Assembly (NCBI RefSeq): GCF_021390155.1
Contig: NZ_CP089985.1
Span: 3,979,001 to 4,043,000 of the forward strand
Source of the DNA: Pseudomonas sp. HN11
GTDB lineage: Bacteria > Pseudomonadota > Gammaproteobacteria > Pseudomonadales > Pseudomonadaceae
Reading direction: 5' to 3'
DNA length: 64,000 nucleotides
Made by a program: the position numbers and the translations under genes. The notes below the pieces were generated by a model. It was not told where the DNA came from, did no database searches, and worked only from the letters and a program-made list of their open reading frames with translations. Positions 24,935 through 33,954 of the stretch are shown here, one piece after another (the first letter of the stretch is position 1; each line of letters starts with the position of its first letter).

Positions 24935-26275
24935 TCAGGGTTTGCTCTGTGTCACGCGCCACACCTTGTTCCCCACATCATCCGCCACCAACAACGCACC
25001 CTGCCCGTCCAGGGTCACACCCACCGGCCGGCCTTGCGCTTCACCTTCGGCATTGAGAAAACCGGTGAGGAAGTCGACCGGTGTACCCGACGGTTTGCCG
25101 TCCTTGAACGGAATAAATACCACCTTGTAGCCCGCCTGCGGGTTGCGGTTCCAGGAGCCATGCTCGCCGACAAACACCCCATCGGCAAAGGCGCCCGGCA
25201 TGCCGCGCGGGTCAGAAAAAGTCAGGCCCAGCGGCGCGACGTGAGTGCCTAGGGCGTAGTCCGGCGCGATGGCCTGGGCGACTTTGTCCGGGCGTGGCGG
25301 CTGGACGCGCACGTCGACGTGGCTGCCATAGTAGCTCCACGGCCAGCCGTAGAATGCACCGTCCTGCACCGAAGTGAGGTAGTCGGGCACCAAGTCGCTG
25401 CCGATTTCATCGCGTTCGTTGACCACCGTCCACAGTTGGGTAGAACCCGGTTTCCAGGCCAGGCCGTTGGGGTTGCGCAAGCCGCTGGCGAACAGGCGTT
25501 TCTCGCCGCTGGTCACGTCCAGTTCCCAGATCGCGGCACGCCCCTCTTCTGCGTCGAGACCGTTTTCGCCGACGTTGCTGTTGGATCCCACCGTGACATA
25601 CAGCCGGGTGCCTTCAGGGTTCGCCAGCAGGTTTTTGGTCCAGTGATGGTTGATGCCGGCCGGCAGGTCGGTGACCTTGACCGGAGTGGCGTCGATATGC
25701 GTCTGGCCTGTGGTGTAAGGCACCTTGACCACCGCATCGGCATTGGCGATATACAAGTCGTTGCCCAACAGCGCCATGCCGAACGGCGACATCAGGCCGC
25801 TCAAGAACTCGGTCCGCACTTCGGCATGCCCATCGTGATCGGCATCGCGCAGCAAGGTAATTCGATTGGCGCTCGGCGCATCCGCGCCCACACGCCCCAT
25901 TACCACTCCCATCGCCGTGCGCCGTGCCCAGGCGATCACACCCGTGCCACCGTCGGTGGCGCCTTCGGGCATGGGCGGGTGATTACTTTCAGCGACCAGC
26001 ACATCACCGTTGGGCAGGGTGTAGACCCAGCGCGGGTGATCGAGGTTGTCGGCCAGGGCCGTGACGGTGAAGCCTTGGGGGGCAGTGGGTTGCACACCGT
26101 CAGGCCAGCCCACGGCCTTGGACACCTTGAGCGTGGGGATCAAAGAAGTACTGGGCTCGGGCAGTTGCGGCGCAGGCCCGACTCCGGCCTGGAAGGGTAT
26201 TTTGGAGGCTTCGCCACAGGCGCTGAGAACAGCGGCGGCGGCAATCAGGAGCGCAAGGCGGCTTGGTAAATTCAT
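24935..26275 (-). CDS. PQQ-type sugar (sorbosone-like) dehydrogenase lipoprotein
   Basis: 446 residues with lipobox LSAC (Cys 20). The sequence follows the six-bladed propeller pattern of L-sorbosone/soluble glucose dehydrogenase-like proteins: LDHPRWVYTLPNGDVLVAE, FGMALLGNDLYIAN, HHWTKNLLANPEGTRLYVTVGSNSNVGENG, GLRNPNGLAWKPGSTQLWTVVNERDEIG and GEHGSWNRNP. These proteins oxidise sugars or aldehydes in the periplasm with PQQ; the substrate here is unknown. It stands alone, with convergent or unrelated neighbours. Confidence 0.87.
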   Translation of the reverse strand: MNLPSRLALLIAAAAVLSACGEASKIPFQAGVGPAPQLPEPSTSLIPTLKVSKAVGWPDGVQPTAPQGFTVTALADNLDHPRWVYTLPNGDVLVAESNHPPMPEGATDGGTGVIAWARRTAMGVVMGRVGADAPSANRITLLRDADHDGHAEVRTEFLSGLMSPFGMALLGNDLYIANADAVVKVPYTTGQTHIDATPVKVTDLPAGINHHWTKNLLANPEGTRLYVTVGSNSNVGENGLDAEEGRAAIWELDVTSGEKRLFASGLRNPNGLAWKPGSTQLWTVVNERDEIGSDLVPDYLTSVQDGAFYGWPWSYYGSHVDVRVQPPRPDKVAQAIAPDYALGTHVAPLGLTFSDPRGMPGAFADGVFVGEHGSWNRNPQAGYKVVFIPFKDGKPSGTPVDFLTGFLNAEGEAQGRPVGVTLDGQGALLVADDVGNKVWRVTQSKP

Positions 26276-26371
26276 GGTTGGAACCTCAGGGCGGAAAGCT
26301 GAGGGAGTATTGCCTCATAACGCGCGGGTAACCACCGGGCGTTGCGCAATTGAGTGTTAACCGGGGGGCAC

Positions 26372-26672
26372 GAATGGCATAGAAGGCCCTTTTTATCGGA
26401 CCGTTCTTACATAATTTTCGGGTTGCGTCCGATGAACCTCGCCGCTAACCTTCGCGGGTCGCTGCAAATTCAGCGAACGGGTGTGGTAGCCCAGTTCTTT
26501 CATAGACCCCAAAACGCTCGAGGGCGTTTTTTTGTGCGGGCTGCTTTGTGGCGGCTGTGCATGGGTGGCTTCGGCCTGCCGGGTTTCTATGACCGGTCTA
26601 CCACCCCGTGTACAGTCGCCTCCTTACTTCGTGTGGTAGCGAAATGGAGGTACTCATTCATAGGAGTCTCAC
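26372..26672 (+). promoter_or_regulatory. Structured leader region upstream of the DUF6124 gene
   Basis: About 300 nt with repeated short blocks: GTGTGGTAGC occurs near 26482 and 26631, and CTACCACCCC near 26597 can pair with them. A CCTCC...GGAGG stem encloses TTCG...CGAA near 26620-26650. A GGGCGTTTTTTT run (26524-26532) after CGCTCGAGGGCG looks like an internal terminator. The pattern fits an attenuated or structured 5' leader. I cannot name an RNA family. Confidence 0.45.
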
Positions 26673-26673
26673 C

Positions 26674-26949
26674 ATGAAAAAAGTCACCCCCAATCCCCCG
26701 CCATCCACCACGGATGACCAACCGCAACTCCCTCCCGATGTCATTTTCACCGTCCGTCCCGGACTCAGCACCGAAGCCGCCTTGAGCAATGCCAGCGAGA
26801 TGCTTGATTCAGCGTCTGTCTGCGCCTATGACTGCGCCGAACACCTTGATGGGTCAAGCCGTAAAAAGGTGCTGGCGATGGTGCAGATGGTCGAGATTGC
26901 GCAGTTGTTGGTCGATGAGGCGCTGAATCGGGAATGCCCGGTGGCCTGA
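26674..26949 (+). CDS. DUF6124 family protein
   Basis: 91 residues, ATG 26674 with TAGGAG upstream. It has a Pro-rich N-terminus, then a helical body reading VRPGLSTEAALSNASEMLDSASVCAYDCAEHLDG and ending in a helix MVEIAQLLVDEAL. This is the pattern of DUF6124 (formerly DUF3077), small cytosolic proteins found in many copies in Pseudomonas. Function is unknown. The long structured leader suggests regulated expression. Confidence 0.85.
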   Translation: MKKVTPNPPPSTTDDQPQLPPDVIFTVRPGLSTEAALSNASEMLDSASVCAYDCAEHLDGSSRKKVLAMVQMVEIAQLLVDEALNRECPVA

Positions 26950-26984
26950 TCAACCACGCAATTGCATCAGAAAACGCAATCCCC

Positions 26985-27073
26985 TGTGGGAGCCGGGCTT
27001 GCCCGCGATAGCGGTGTGATCAGTCACAGCAACGCCACCTGACACTCCGCTATCGCAGGCAAGCCAGCTCCCT
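26985..27073. repeat. Pseudomonas REP doublet in inverted orientation
   Basis: Two REP units face each other: TGTGGGAGCCGGGCTTGCCC plus CGCGATAGC at 26985-27012, and its near-reverse complement CCGCTATCGCAGGCAAGCCAGCTCCC (in two parts) at 27048-27073, separated by about 35 nt. This is the form of a REPIN-type doublet of fluorescent pseudomonads. It lies between convergent genes. Confidence 0.85.
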
Positions 27074-27090
27074 CATTTGAGCGCCGTCGC

Positions 27091-28023
27091 CTACCAACGC
27101 CCCATCGCCAGACTGAACGGCGAAAACTCCTCGAACTGCCACCTCAACGCCAATGCCGCCGGACGTCGCACCACATGCTCCACCGTCACGGTCCACAGCC
27201 GTTGTGCGCCCTCAAACAGAGCCACTTCGGGGCCGTCGAGGATCAATGAGGTGCGCCCAGCCACTTGCAGCACATCGCCCGATTCAAAGTCGATGAACAA
27301 CAACCCCGCCACCGGGTTGGCTTGCAGGTTGCCCAGGGTGGCAAAGAACAGGTTGCCGGCAAAGTCCGGGATGGTCAGCACGTTGCCTTCGACCCGCACA
27401 AAGCCTGTGTTACCACCCCGGTGCGAGACGTCTACCGAACGTTGGCCGTCCATGTCGACGTAACTGGCGACGAACAGGGTGTCAGCATTGCGGATCAAGA
27501 TTTGCGCGGCAGTGTCCAACTCGTTGAGGCGTTCGATCACTGTTCCGGGTTTACGGGCGACGCCGTCGACCGGGCGCAGCTGAATGTACTTGGGGCAGTT
27601 ACCGAAGGTGTGCACCACGTCGACCGAAAAACCCTCATGGTCAAGCGCACCGATACGGCCATTCATGCGATTGCGGCGGCGGGTATTGAGGTCGATGCCC
27701 AACAGGCCGACGGCCGCCCCCATACGCAAGGCGTTGCGGGCCGGGTCGGTCGCGGACGGCAGGCTGTCGATCTGCAAGGTCTGCGGGTCCGGCGAGTGGG
27801 CAAAACCGGGTGCGCCTTCGATCATCGTCGCCCACGGGATGCCCTGCTCGTCCACCGCACCCAGTATCAGGTAAGGCAACAAGGGGTAGAAATCGCGATG
27901 CTGTTCCGGCAGGTGATCGCGGATCACCTTCGGCCCGACCACAGCCATGCGGTCGGCCACGCCCACCGCTTCTTGTATGTGCCGTTCGCCGGCATGCCAG
28001 GGAGATTGTTCGATCAGGTTCAT
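27091..28023 (-). CDS. Pyridoxamine 5'-phosphate oxidase-related flavin-binding protein
   Basis: 310 residues from ATG 28023. It follows the split-barrel flavin-binding pattern (LILGAVDEQGIPWATMIEG, then LFVASYVDMDGQRSVDVSHRGG and NPVAGLLFIDFESGDVLQVAG). It belongs to the long, two-barrel PNPOx-like group, whose members often have unknown substrates. It lies downstream of two LysR genes on the same strand, so these may control it. A longer in-frame start would add 24 residues without family similarity. Confidence 0.75.
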   Translation of the reverse strand: MNLIEQSPWHAGERHIQEAVGVADRMAVVGPKVIRDHLPEQHRDFYPLLPYLILGAVDEQGIPWATMIEGAPGFAHSPDPQTLQIDSLPSATDPARNALRMGAAVGLLGIDLNTRRRNRMNGRIGALDHEGFSVDVVHTFGNCPKYIQLRPVDGVARKPGTVIERLNELDTAAQILIRNADTLFVASYVDMDGQRSVDVSHRGGNTGFVRVEGNVLTIPDFAGNLFFATLGNLQANPVAGLLFIDFESGDVLQVAGRTSLILDGPEVALFEGAQRLWTVTVEHVVRRPAALALRWQFEEFSPFSLAMGRW

Positions 28024-28102
28024 GGCGCGCACCTCAGGTTGGATATACAGATGCTGCGCCCTGCCAGCCGGCGTGAGAATCACCACGCCAGGCAATCCAC
28101 TA

Positions 28103-28987
28103 TTACGCTCGCTGAAATGCCGGGTGTTCGCGCAGCGCCGTCACACAATGGTCGACAAAACTGCGCACGCGCATCGGCGCGTTGCGACCTTCCCGGTACA
28201 CCACCTGCACAGGCAGTGGCGGCAGTTCAAAATCCGGCAATACGCGACGCAGTTGCCCGCTCTGCAGGTGTTCGTGCACCGGATAACTCAGGCAGCGAAT
28301 CAACCCTGCGCCATGCACCGCCGCATTGATCGCCCCCTGCACGGTGGCGCAGCCGAGTCGGGCGCGGGCCTTGAGTTGATAGCCGTGGAAATCCCAGTGC
28401 ACCTGATCGGCGCTGGCGATCAGTCGGTGCTGCTTGAGGTCGTCCGGGCGCAGGGGTTCGCCGTGAGCAGCGAGATAGCCGGGGCTGGCGCAAAGGATAG
28501 GCCGCACCTGCCCCACAGGCCGGGCAATCAGTGAAGAATCGGGCAGATCACCGACAAGGATGGCGACGTCGAGCCCTTCTTCATGCAGGTTCGGATAATA
28601 GTCGTGGTAGCTGACGACCAGATTCACCTCGGGATAGCGGTCCAGGTAGTCAGCCAGGACCGGCGCCATCACATAACGACTGAACAGCAACGGCAAAAAC
28701 ACCCGCAAATTGCCCTGGGCCTGCACGTGTAGCCCCTTGGCAGACGCTTCGGCGGCGTCCACCGCAGCGAGCAGGCGCACGCAGTCCGCCAGGTAGGCGC
28801 TGCCGGCGTCGGTGAGGCTTACGCCGCGCGTGCTGCGCTCCAGCAGCGGCACGCGCAAACGCGCCTCCAGGCGGGCGATCGCGCGTACCAGGGTCGGGGC
28901 GGAAACCTGTGCGTCACGCGCCGCCGAGGCCAGGCTTGGCTGCCCGGTCAGCGCCATGAACAGCTGCATATCGCGATAACGCTCCAT
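28103..28987 (-). CDS. LysR-family transcriptional regulator
   Basis: 294 residues: N-terminal winged helix (MERYRDMQLFMALTGQPSLASAARDAQVSAPTLVRAIARLEARL) and a LysR substrate-binding domain ending in the typical FVDHC...L helix. Its ATG overlaps the stop of the preceding LysR gene, so the pair is translated together. The helix-turn-helix is somewhat atypical: VSAPTLVRAIARLE rather than the common SQPAVSRQI form. Target genes may be the adjacent PNPOx-like or GST genes. Confidence 0.88.
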   Translation of the reverse strand: MERYRDMQLFMALTGQPSLASAARDAQVSAPTLVRAIARLEARLRVPLLERSTRGVSLTDAGSAYLADCVRLLAAVDAAEASAKGLHVQAQGNLRVFLPLLFSRYVMAPVLADYLDRYPEVNLVVSYHDYYPNLHEEGLDVAILVGDLPDSSLIARPVGQVRPILCASPGYLAAHGEPLRPDDLKQHRLIASADQVHWDFHGYQLKARARLGCATVQGAINAAVHGAGLIRCLSYPVHEHLQSGQLRRVLPDFELPPLPVQVVYREGRNAPMRVRSFVDHCVTALREHPAFQRA

Positions 28988-29907
28988 CAGTTGCGCCGTT
29001 TCATCGCCGGGTTCAAGGCGACGTCCTGGCCCAGGCGATGGGCGAGGAAGTCGACAAAGGTGTTGATCTTGGCCGGCACCCGGCCGCTTTTCTGGAACAC
29101 CACCTGGATCGGCAACGGCGCCGACTCATAGGCTTGGAGGACAATCTCCAACTCACCCGCCGACACCGCCGCTGCGACTTGATAGGACAACACCCGCGTC
29201 ATGCCCCAGCCCAAGCGCGCCAGGTTGATTGCGGCATTGTTCGCCGTGACCACCAGACGTGGCTCAATGGACACGGTCAAGGGTTGGCCGCCGTCGACGA
29301 ATTCCCAGCCACTCACCAACTGGCTGGATGACGACGTGGCGATCTTGGCCTCACGTAACTGTGACGGATGCGTAGGCCGCCCGTACTGTTCGAGATAGTC
29401 CGGCGATGCACACACCACTCGGCGCACTTCACCGACCTTGATTGCCTGCTGCCCCGGCTCATGCAGGTGGCCGATACGCACGGCCACATCCACGCCTTCG
29501 TCAGTCATGTTGACCACGCGATCGACCAGCAAGGCGTTGATGTTTACCAAGGGGAACCGGTCCAGGTATTCCCCCAGCACCGGCGCCACATACAGTTCGC
29601 CGAACAGTACCGGCGCGGTCACCGTCAAATGGCCGCAGGGGATCGAATAACTGCCCGCTGCGGCTTCTTCGGCCTCATCGAGTTCCGCGAGGATGCGCCG
29701 GCAATCTTCCAGATAACGTTGACCGGCTTCGGTGAGGTGCAAGCTGCGGGTGGTGCGCGCCAGCAGTTGGGTGCCGATGCGTTCCTCCATGGCGGCGATG
29801 GCCCGCGTCACGCTGGGTGGCGAGGTTTTCAGACGGCGCGCGGCGGCGGCAAAGCCCTCCTCCTCGGCCACGGCCAGGAACACCTGCATTTCATGGAATC
29901 GGTCCAT
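28987..29907 (-). CDS. LysR-family transcriptional regulator
   Basis: 306 residues from ATG 29907 (a GTG two codons upstream is also possible). The N-terminal helix-turn-helix reads FAAAARRLKTSPPSVTRAIAAMEERIGTQLLARTTRSLHLTEAG, followed by a periplasmic-binding-like effector domain. It forms a tandem with a second LysR gene (start/stop overlap at 28987). The two proteins share the ATRAI-type recognition helix region and probably arose by duplication. Confidence 0.9.
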   Translation of the reverse strand: MDRFHEMQVFLAVAEEEGFAAAARRLKTSPPSVTRAIAAMEERIGTQLLARTTRSLHLTEAGQRYLEDCRRILAELDEAEEAAAGSYSIPCGHLTVTAPVLFGELYVAPVLGEYLDRFPLVNINALLVDRVVNMTDEGVDVAVRIGHLHEPGQQAIKVGEVRRVVCASPDYLEQYGRPTHPSQLREAKIATSSSSQLVSGWEFVDGGQPLTVSIEPRLVVTANNAAINLARLGWGMTRVLSYQVAAAVSAGELEIVLQAYESAPLPIQVVFQKSGRVPAKINTFVDFLAHRLGQDVALNPAMKRRN

Positions 29908-29925
29908 CGGCACGCCTCTAGAAAG

Positions 29926-30546
29926 TTATTGCGACTGCAAGCCTACCGCCGTGCGCGGCATGCCCACGAACCCCGGCAACGCCTCGATACTGGCAAGCCA
30001 GGCGCGTACATGAGGGTAGTCGGCCAGCGAAACATTGCCTTCCGGCGCGTGAGCGGTATAGGTGTAGAAAGCCACATCGGCAATGGTCGGTTGCTCGCCG
30101 ACCAGGAAACGGCTCTGGCTCAATTGCGCTTCCACCAATTTCAGCAAGGCATGCGAGCGAGTAATCGCGACGGCAGTATCGACCTCGGCACCAAACACCG
30201 TGGCCAGCCGCGCAGACGCAGGGCCGGCGTGCAGTTGGCCGGCAGCGGTCGACAGCCAACGCTGCACACGGGCCTGCCCCACCGGGTCGCTCGGCAACCA
30301 TTGGCCTTTGCCGTAGGTGTTCGCCAGGTAAATCAGGATCGCGTTGGAGTCCGCCAGCACGACACCATTGTCATCGATCGCCGGCACCTGGCCGAACGGG
30401 TTGATGGCGGCAACGAACTCGGGCGCTTTGTGGGCGCCTTGCTTAAGGTCCACCAGCACATAGTCCGTAGGCAGGTCGAGCAGCGACAGCATCAGCTCAA
30501 CGCGGTGGGAGTGGCCGGACAAGGGGAAACCGTAGAGTTTGATCAT
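29926..30546 (-). CDS. Glutathione S-transferase family protein
   Basis: 206 residues from ATG 30546. The N-terminal thioredoxin-like domain ([25 protein letters not shown]) has Ser at the usual catalytic position (SGHSHR), and [21 protein letters not shown] carries the cis-Pro and the SNAI (usually ESxAI) glutathione-binding motif. The C-terminal helical domain ends with [15 protein letters not shown]. Cytosolic. It lies just upstream of the LysR tandem on the same strand. Confidence 0.88.
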   Translation of the reverse strand: MIKLYGFPLSGHSHRVELMLSLLDLPTDYVLVDLKQGAHKAPEFVAAINPFGQVPAIDDNGVVLADSNAILIYLANTYGKGQWLPSDPVGQARVQRWLSTAAGQLHAGPASARLATVFGAEVDTAVAITRSHALLKLVEAQLSQSRFLVGEQPTIADVAFYTYTAHAPEGNVSLADYPHVRAWLASIEALPGFVGMPRTAVGLQSQ

Positions 30547-30658
30547 GAGAGGCTCCAATAAAGTGGGGTACCAACGCCCCACATGTTCCGCCGCTGCCCT
30601 GGCCGTTGGAATCACCAGGATTTACAATCCAGCATTTCGTCCGGTGAAACAATCTCGA

Positions 30659-31450
30659 TCAGCGTTCTTGAAGCCGATCGCGCAAAAACCGATGGCTCAC
30701 CGAAAACAACCGCCGGTAGGTGAGCAGCACCGCACCCACCGTGCCCAACGCCGACGACGCGGCGATCAGAAACATGATTACGATCTGATACCGCACCGCA
30801 TCCACCGGGCTCTCTCCCGCCAACACCTGCCCGGTCATCATGCCGGGCAGGCTGACGATGCCCACCACGGTCATCTGGTTCAATGTCGGGATCATCCCGG
30901 CGCGCACGGCCTGGCGGATGGCTTCCTGCGCGGCTTCCCAGCGTGAGCCGCCAAGGGCCAGGATCATTTCGATGGTGTTGCGCCCCGATGTCAGCTCCTG
31001 GGTCATGCGCTCTATCCCCAGCGACACGCCGGTCAGGGTATTGCCGAGAATCATGCCGAGAATCGGGATTGCATATTGCGGCTCGTACCAAGGATGGATG
31101 CGGATTACCGCGAACAAACCTACCGCCGTCACCAGCCATGAACTGCCCCACACCGAGAGGATGCTGTCCACGCGCTGCCCCCGGTAAGTCCGCCGCCCGC
31201 GCCCCGCCGCCGAGATACCAGCGATCAGGGTCATGGCGCACATCAACGGCAGCACCACGTACCAGTAAGCAAATTCGAACACCCAGCCCAGCAGATAACC
31301 GATGGCCAGCAGTTGCACCACGGTGCGCACCGCCGCCCGGAACAGCTGGCGCTCCAGGCCCAGGCGCAGCAGCAGAGAGAGCGCGCCGTTGATCAGGATC
31401 AGCGAAGCGGCGATGCCCATGTCCAGTGCGGTGAGGTTCTGATAGTTCAT
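30659..31450 (-). CDS. fetB: FetB-like ABC permease (UPF0014), iron export
   Basis: 263 residues, ATG 31450 overlapping the ATPase stop. About seven hydrophobic helices and the UPF0014 hallmarks: RTVVQLLAIGYLLGWVFE, LGMILGNTLTGVSLGIER and MTVVGIVSLPGMMTGQVLAG. E. coli FetAB exports iron and protects against oxidative stress. A longer upstream frame is not needed. Iron as substrate is taken from the family. Confidence 0.87.
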   Translation of the reverse strand: MNYQNLTALDMGIAASLILINGALSLLLRLGLERQLFRAAVRTVVQLLAIGYLLGWVFEFAYWYVVLPLMCAMTLIAGISAAGRGRRTYRGQRVDSILSVWGSSWLVTAVGLFAVIRIHPWYEPQYAIPILGMILGNTLTGVSLGIERMTQELTSGRNTIEMILALGGSRWEAAQEAIRQAVRAGMIPTLNQMTVVGIVSLPGMMTGQVLAGESPVDAVRYQIVIMFLIAASSALGTVGAVLLTYRRLFSVSHRFLRDRLQER

Positions 31451-32124
31451 GGCTGGGGCACTCCACTCAATACACCGGCGCTCATTTGCAAATGGATGTC
31501 GCTCATGCGCCGGGCCTGGGCCAGGTCGTGGGACACCCAGATACAAGCGCGGGCGCGATCTGCGTCAAACCAGGCGTCAATCAGCGCTTCCACTTCGCGG
31601 GATGAGGTGGGATCAAGGGCGGCGGTGGGCTCGTCGAGCAGCAGTACTTCGGGGTTGAGTTGCAGGGTGCGGATCAGCGAAACCACCTGGGATTCGCCGC
31701 CCGACAGATCGGCGGCGCGCTTGGCCAGAAAGTCCGGCGTCTTGCCGGCGTGGCCCAGTAGCGTGATCACCGTGGCAAGGTCAAAGCGGCGTTTGCGTGA
31801 CGTCTTGAGGCTGAAGGGAAAACGCAGGTTGTCTTCCACCGTGCCGTCGAGCAGCGCCGGGCGTTGCGACAGGTAGCTGATGTGGCAGCGGTAGTGGGGA
31901 ATCTGCGCGTTGCCGATTGGCTTGCCATTCCACAGGATCTGCCCGGAGCTGGGCGCGTCCAGCAGGGCCAGAGCGCGCAGGAACACGCTTTTGCCGGAGC
32001 CGGATGAACCGGTGATCGACACGCGGTCAGCAGCATTCAAGGTGAAATCGGTGGGCTGGAGCAACGCCACGTGACGGCGCTCGTCCAGGCGCGTCAGGGC
32101 GCGGGTTTCGATCAATGCGCTCAT
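31447..32124 (-). CDS. fetA: FetA-like ABC transporter ATP-binding protein
   Basis: 225 residues with Walker A GSSGSGKS (about residue 36), signature LSGGESQ and Walker B LLLDEPTAALD. ATG 32124 is preferred because the longer frame adds 25 residues with no ATPase similarity. The stop overlaps the fetB start (ATGA), so they form a two-gene unit. It lies divergent from the aldo/keto reductase gene at 32256, with a short shared promoter region. Confidence 0.87.
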   Translation of the reverse strand: MSALIETRALTRLDERRHVALLQPTDFTLNAADRVSITGSSGSGKSVFLRALALLDAPSSGQILWNGKPIGNAQIPHYRCHISYLSQRPALLDGTVEDNLRFPFSLKTSRKRRFDLATVITLLGHAGKTPDFLAKRAADLSGGESQVVSLIRTLQLNPEVLLLDEPTAALDPTSSREVEALIDAWFDADRARACIWVSHDLAQARRMSDIHLQMSAGVLSGVPQP

Positions 32125-32255
32125 GGACGCGGTGTTCCTCTCAATCTGGATGGCGCAATGGTGAGGCACACTCGCCAGGATTTCATTCAAAAAATTCAAA
32201 CTATCGCATCCGGTGTGGCTCAGAACTCTAGGTTCAACGTTACCGAGGAGGCGAC

Positions 32256-33332
32256 ATGCAATACCGACAACTGGGCCATTCCGGCCTGCTGGTATCCGAA
32301 ATCATCCTGGGCACCGTGCCCTTTGGCGGTCGCGCCGAGTTTGAGAAATGCGGATCGGTGGATGTGCCCCTGGCCAAACGCATGTTCGATATCGCGTTCG
32401 ACGCGGGTGTGAACATGGTCGACACCGCCGACCTCTACTCCCATGGCCTGGCCGAAGAGGTGGTCGGCAAAGCGCTGGGCGACAAACGCAACGATATCCT
32501 GCTGGCCACCAAGGGCCGCAGCCCCGTGGACAACAACCCCAACAACTCAGGTTCGTCGCGCTACCACCTGATTCGCGCGTGCGAAGCCAGCTTGAAACGC
32601 CTGGGCACAGACCATATCGACCTCTACCAACTGCACAACTGGGACGGCATGACCCCCATCGAGGAAACCCTCGAAGCTCTGCGGCTGCTAGTGGGCTCGG
32701 GAAAAATCCGTTACTTCGGCACCAGCAATTTCACCGCCTGGCAGATGATGAAAACCCTGGGCAAGGCCGAGCTGCACGGCATGCTCAAACCCATCACCCA
32801 GCAGATCTACTACACCCCGGAATCCCGCGAAGCCGAGTACGAACTGCTGCCACTGGCGCTGGACCAGTCGGTGGGCACGCTGGTGTGGGGCCCGATGGGC
32901 GAAGGCCTGTTGACCGGCTCTACCCGCCGCGGCCACAAGCCGCCTGCCAACACCCGCCAAGGCAGCGGCTGGCCGGAACCCTATGTGCATGACCAGGAGC
33001 GTGCGCTCGACATCATTGAAACCCTCGCCGCCGTCGGCGGTGAACACGGCGTTTCGGTAGCCCGCACATGCCTGGCGTGGCTCAAGGATCGACCGGGTAT
33101 CACTTCGCTGATCGTCGGCGCCCGCACCGAGGAGCATCTGCGCGACAACCTCGCCGCGACAGAACTGAAACTGACCCAGGAACAATCCTCACGCATCGAA
33201 GCCGTGACTCGACGCCAGCCGTTGTACCCATACTGGCATCGTTTTACCGCCGGGATCGACCGCTTTGATCCGGCGGAGCAGCCATTTCTGGCAGAGCATC
33301 AGAAGACCCTGGATGCGCGCAAGGACAAGTAA
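32256..33332 (+). CDS. Aldo/keto reductase
   Basis: 358 residues starting MQYRQLGHSGLLVSEI with GAGG nearby as Shine-Dalgarno. TIM-barrel AKR motifs with catalytic residues: GVNMVDTADLYSHGLAEEVVG (Asp, Tyr), LLATKGRSP (Lys) and DLYQLHNWD (His). A C-terminal cofactor segment reads SLIVGARTEEHLRDNL, the usual NADP(H)-binding SIIIGAR form. This subgroup resembles the long AKR proteins related to YghZ/Tas. Substrate unknown. Confidence 0.9.
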   Translation: MQYRQLGHSGLLVSEIILGTVPFGGRAEFEKCGSVDVPLAKRMFDIAFDAGVNMVDTADLYSHGLAEEVVGKALGDKRNDILLATKGRSPVDNNPNNSGSSRYHLIRACEASLKRLGTDHIDLYQLHNWDGMTPIEETLEALRLLVGSGKIRYFGTSNFTAWQMMKTLGKAELHGMLKPITQQIYYTPESREAEYELLPLALDQSVGTLVWGPMGEGLLTGSTRRGHKPPANTRQGSGWPEPYVHDQERALDIIETLAAVGGEHGVSVARTCLAWLKDRPGITSLIVGARTEEHLRDNLAATELKLTQEQSSRIEAVTRRQPLYPYWHRFTAGIDRFDPAEQPFLAEHQKTLDARKDK

Positions 33333-33385
33333 TGCCCTGGCAGCCTTGTGCTCAAGGCTGCCTTTTCCCATTCAAGGAGCCGCCC

Positions 33386-33628
33386 GTGATAGCGCAAATC
33401 ATGATCGCCGCCCTCGGCGTCGTCGCCATCTGGTTCAGCCAGAGCAAACGCTTGAAAGTGCGCCGCTACGCCTGCCTGTTCGGCATGGCTGGTCAGCCGT
33501 TCTGGTTCTGGTCATCAATCAATGCCGAACAATGGGGGATTGTGTTGCTGAGCTGTTTCTACACCGTGGCATGGGCGAAGGGGATCAAGACCCATTGGCT
33601 CGATCACAAGCCAGACACATACCACTGA
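33386..33628 (+). CDS. Small membrane protein, GTG start
   Basis: 80 residues with three hydrophobic stretches (about 2-14, 31-44 and 49-63), ending HWLDHKPDTYH. The GTG at 33386 has an AAGGAG Shine-Dalgarno with 6-nt spacing, which decides the start over the in-frame ATG 33332 that overlaps the end of the aldo/keto reductase gene. No named family. It might be of phage or mobile origin, but nothing nearby supports that. Confidence 0.7.
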   Translation: MIAQIMIAALGVVAIWFSQSKRLKVRRYACLFGMAGQPFWFWSSINAEQWGIVLLSCFYTVAWAKGIKTHWLDHKPDTYH

Positions 33629-33735
33629 TTTGCAATGGAGCGCAGCACTGCCTATATTTCCGGCCTGGCGCGCTCTACGCCACCTTCCGCGGAAAGGGCT
33701 GCGCCCCAGACCCTGCAACACCCTCTTTTTTTCCT

Positions 33736-33909
33736 TTGCTGACGGCCACTGAAACGCACCTCGAATGGCCACGCCAGGTGCTGGCGTTGACTACGCTGGG
33801 GCACGCCGTGCTGAACGGCCGTGTGCGCTGGGCCGGTGGTGTCTGCCTGCGACCTGGCCAGCCTCACTGGACAATTGATGAAGACAACATGCCTGTATGG
33901 CGCCCGTGA
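33736..33909 (+). CDS. Weak small ORF, uncertain start
   Basis: The frame ending at 33909 is open for a long way upstream and has chromosomal-type codon use; the best in-window start is TTG 33736 (57 residues, including HLEWPRQVLALTTLGHAVLNG). No ribosome-binding site and no family match. Listed because the stretch 33629-33954 otherwise has no gene. Confidence 0.25.
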   Translation: MLTATETHLEWPRQVLALTTLGHAVLNGRVRWAGGVCLRPGQPHWTIDEDNMPVWRP

Positions 33910-33954
33910 TTAGGCTAATGTGCGCCCATTCAACCTTCATCTGCGAGACTGTCC

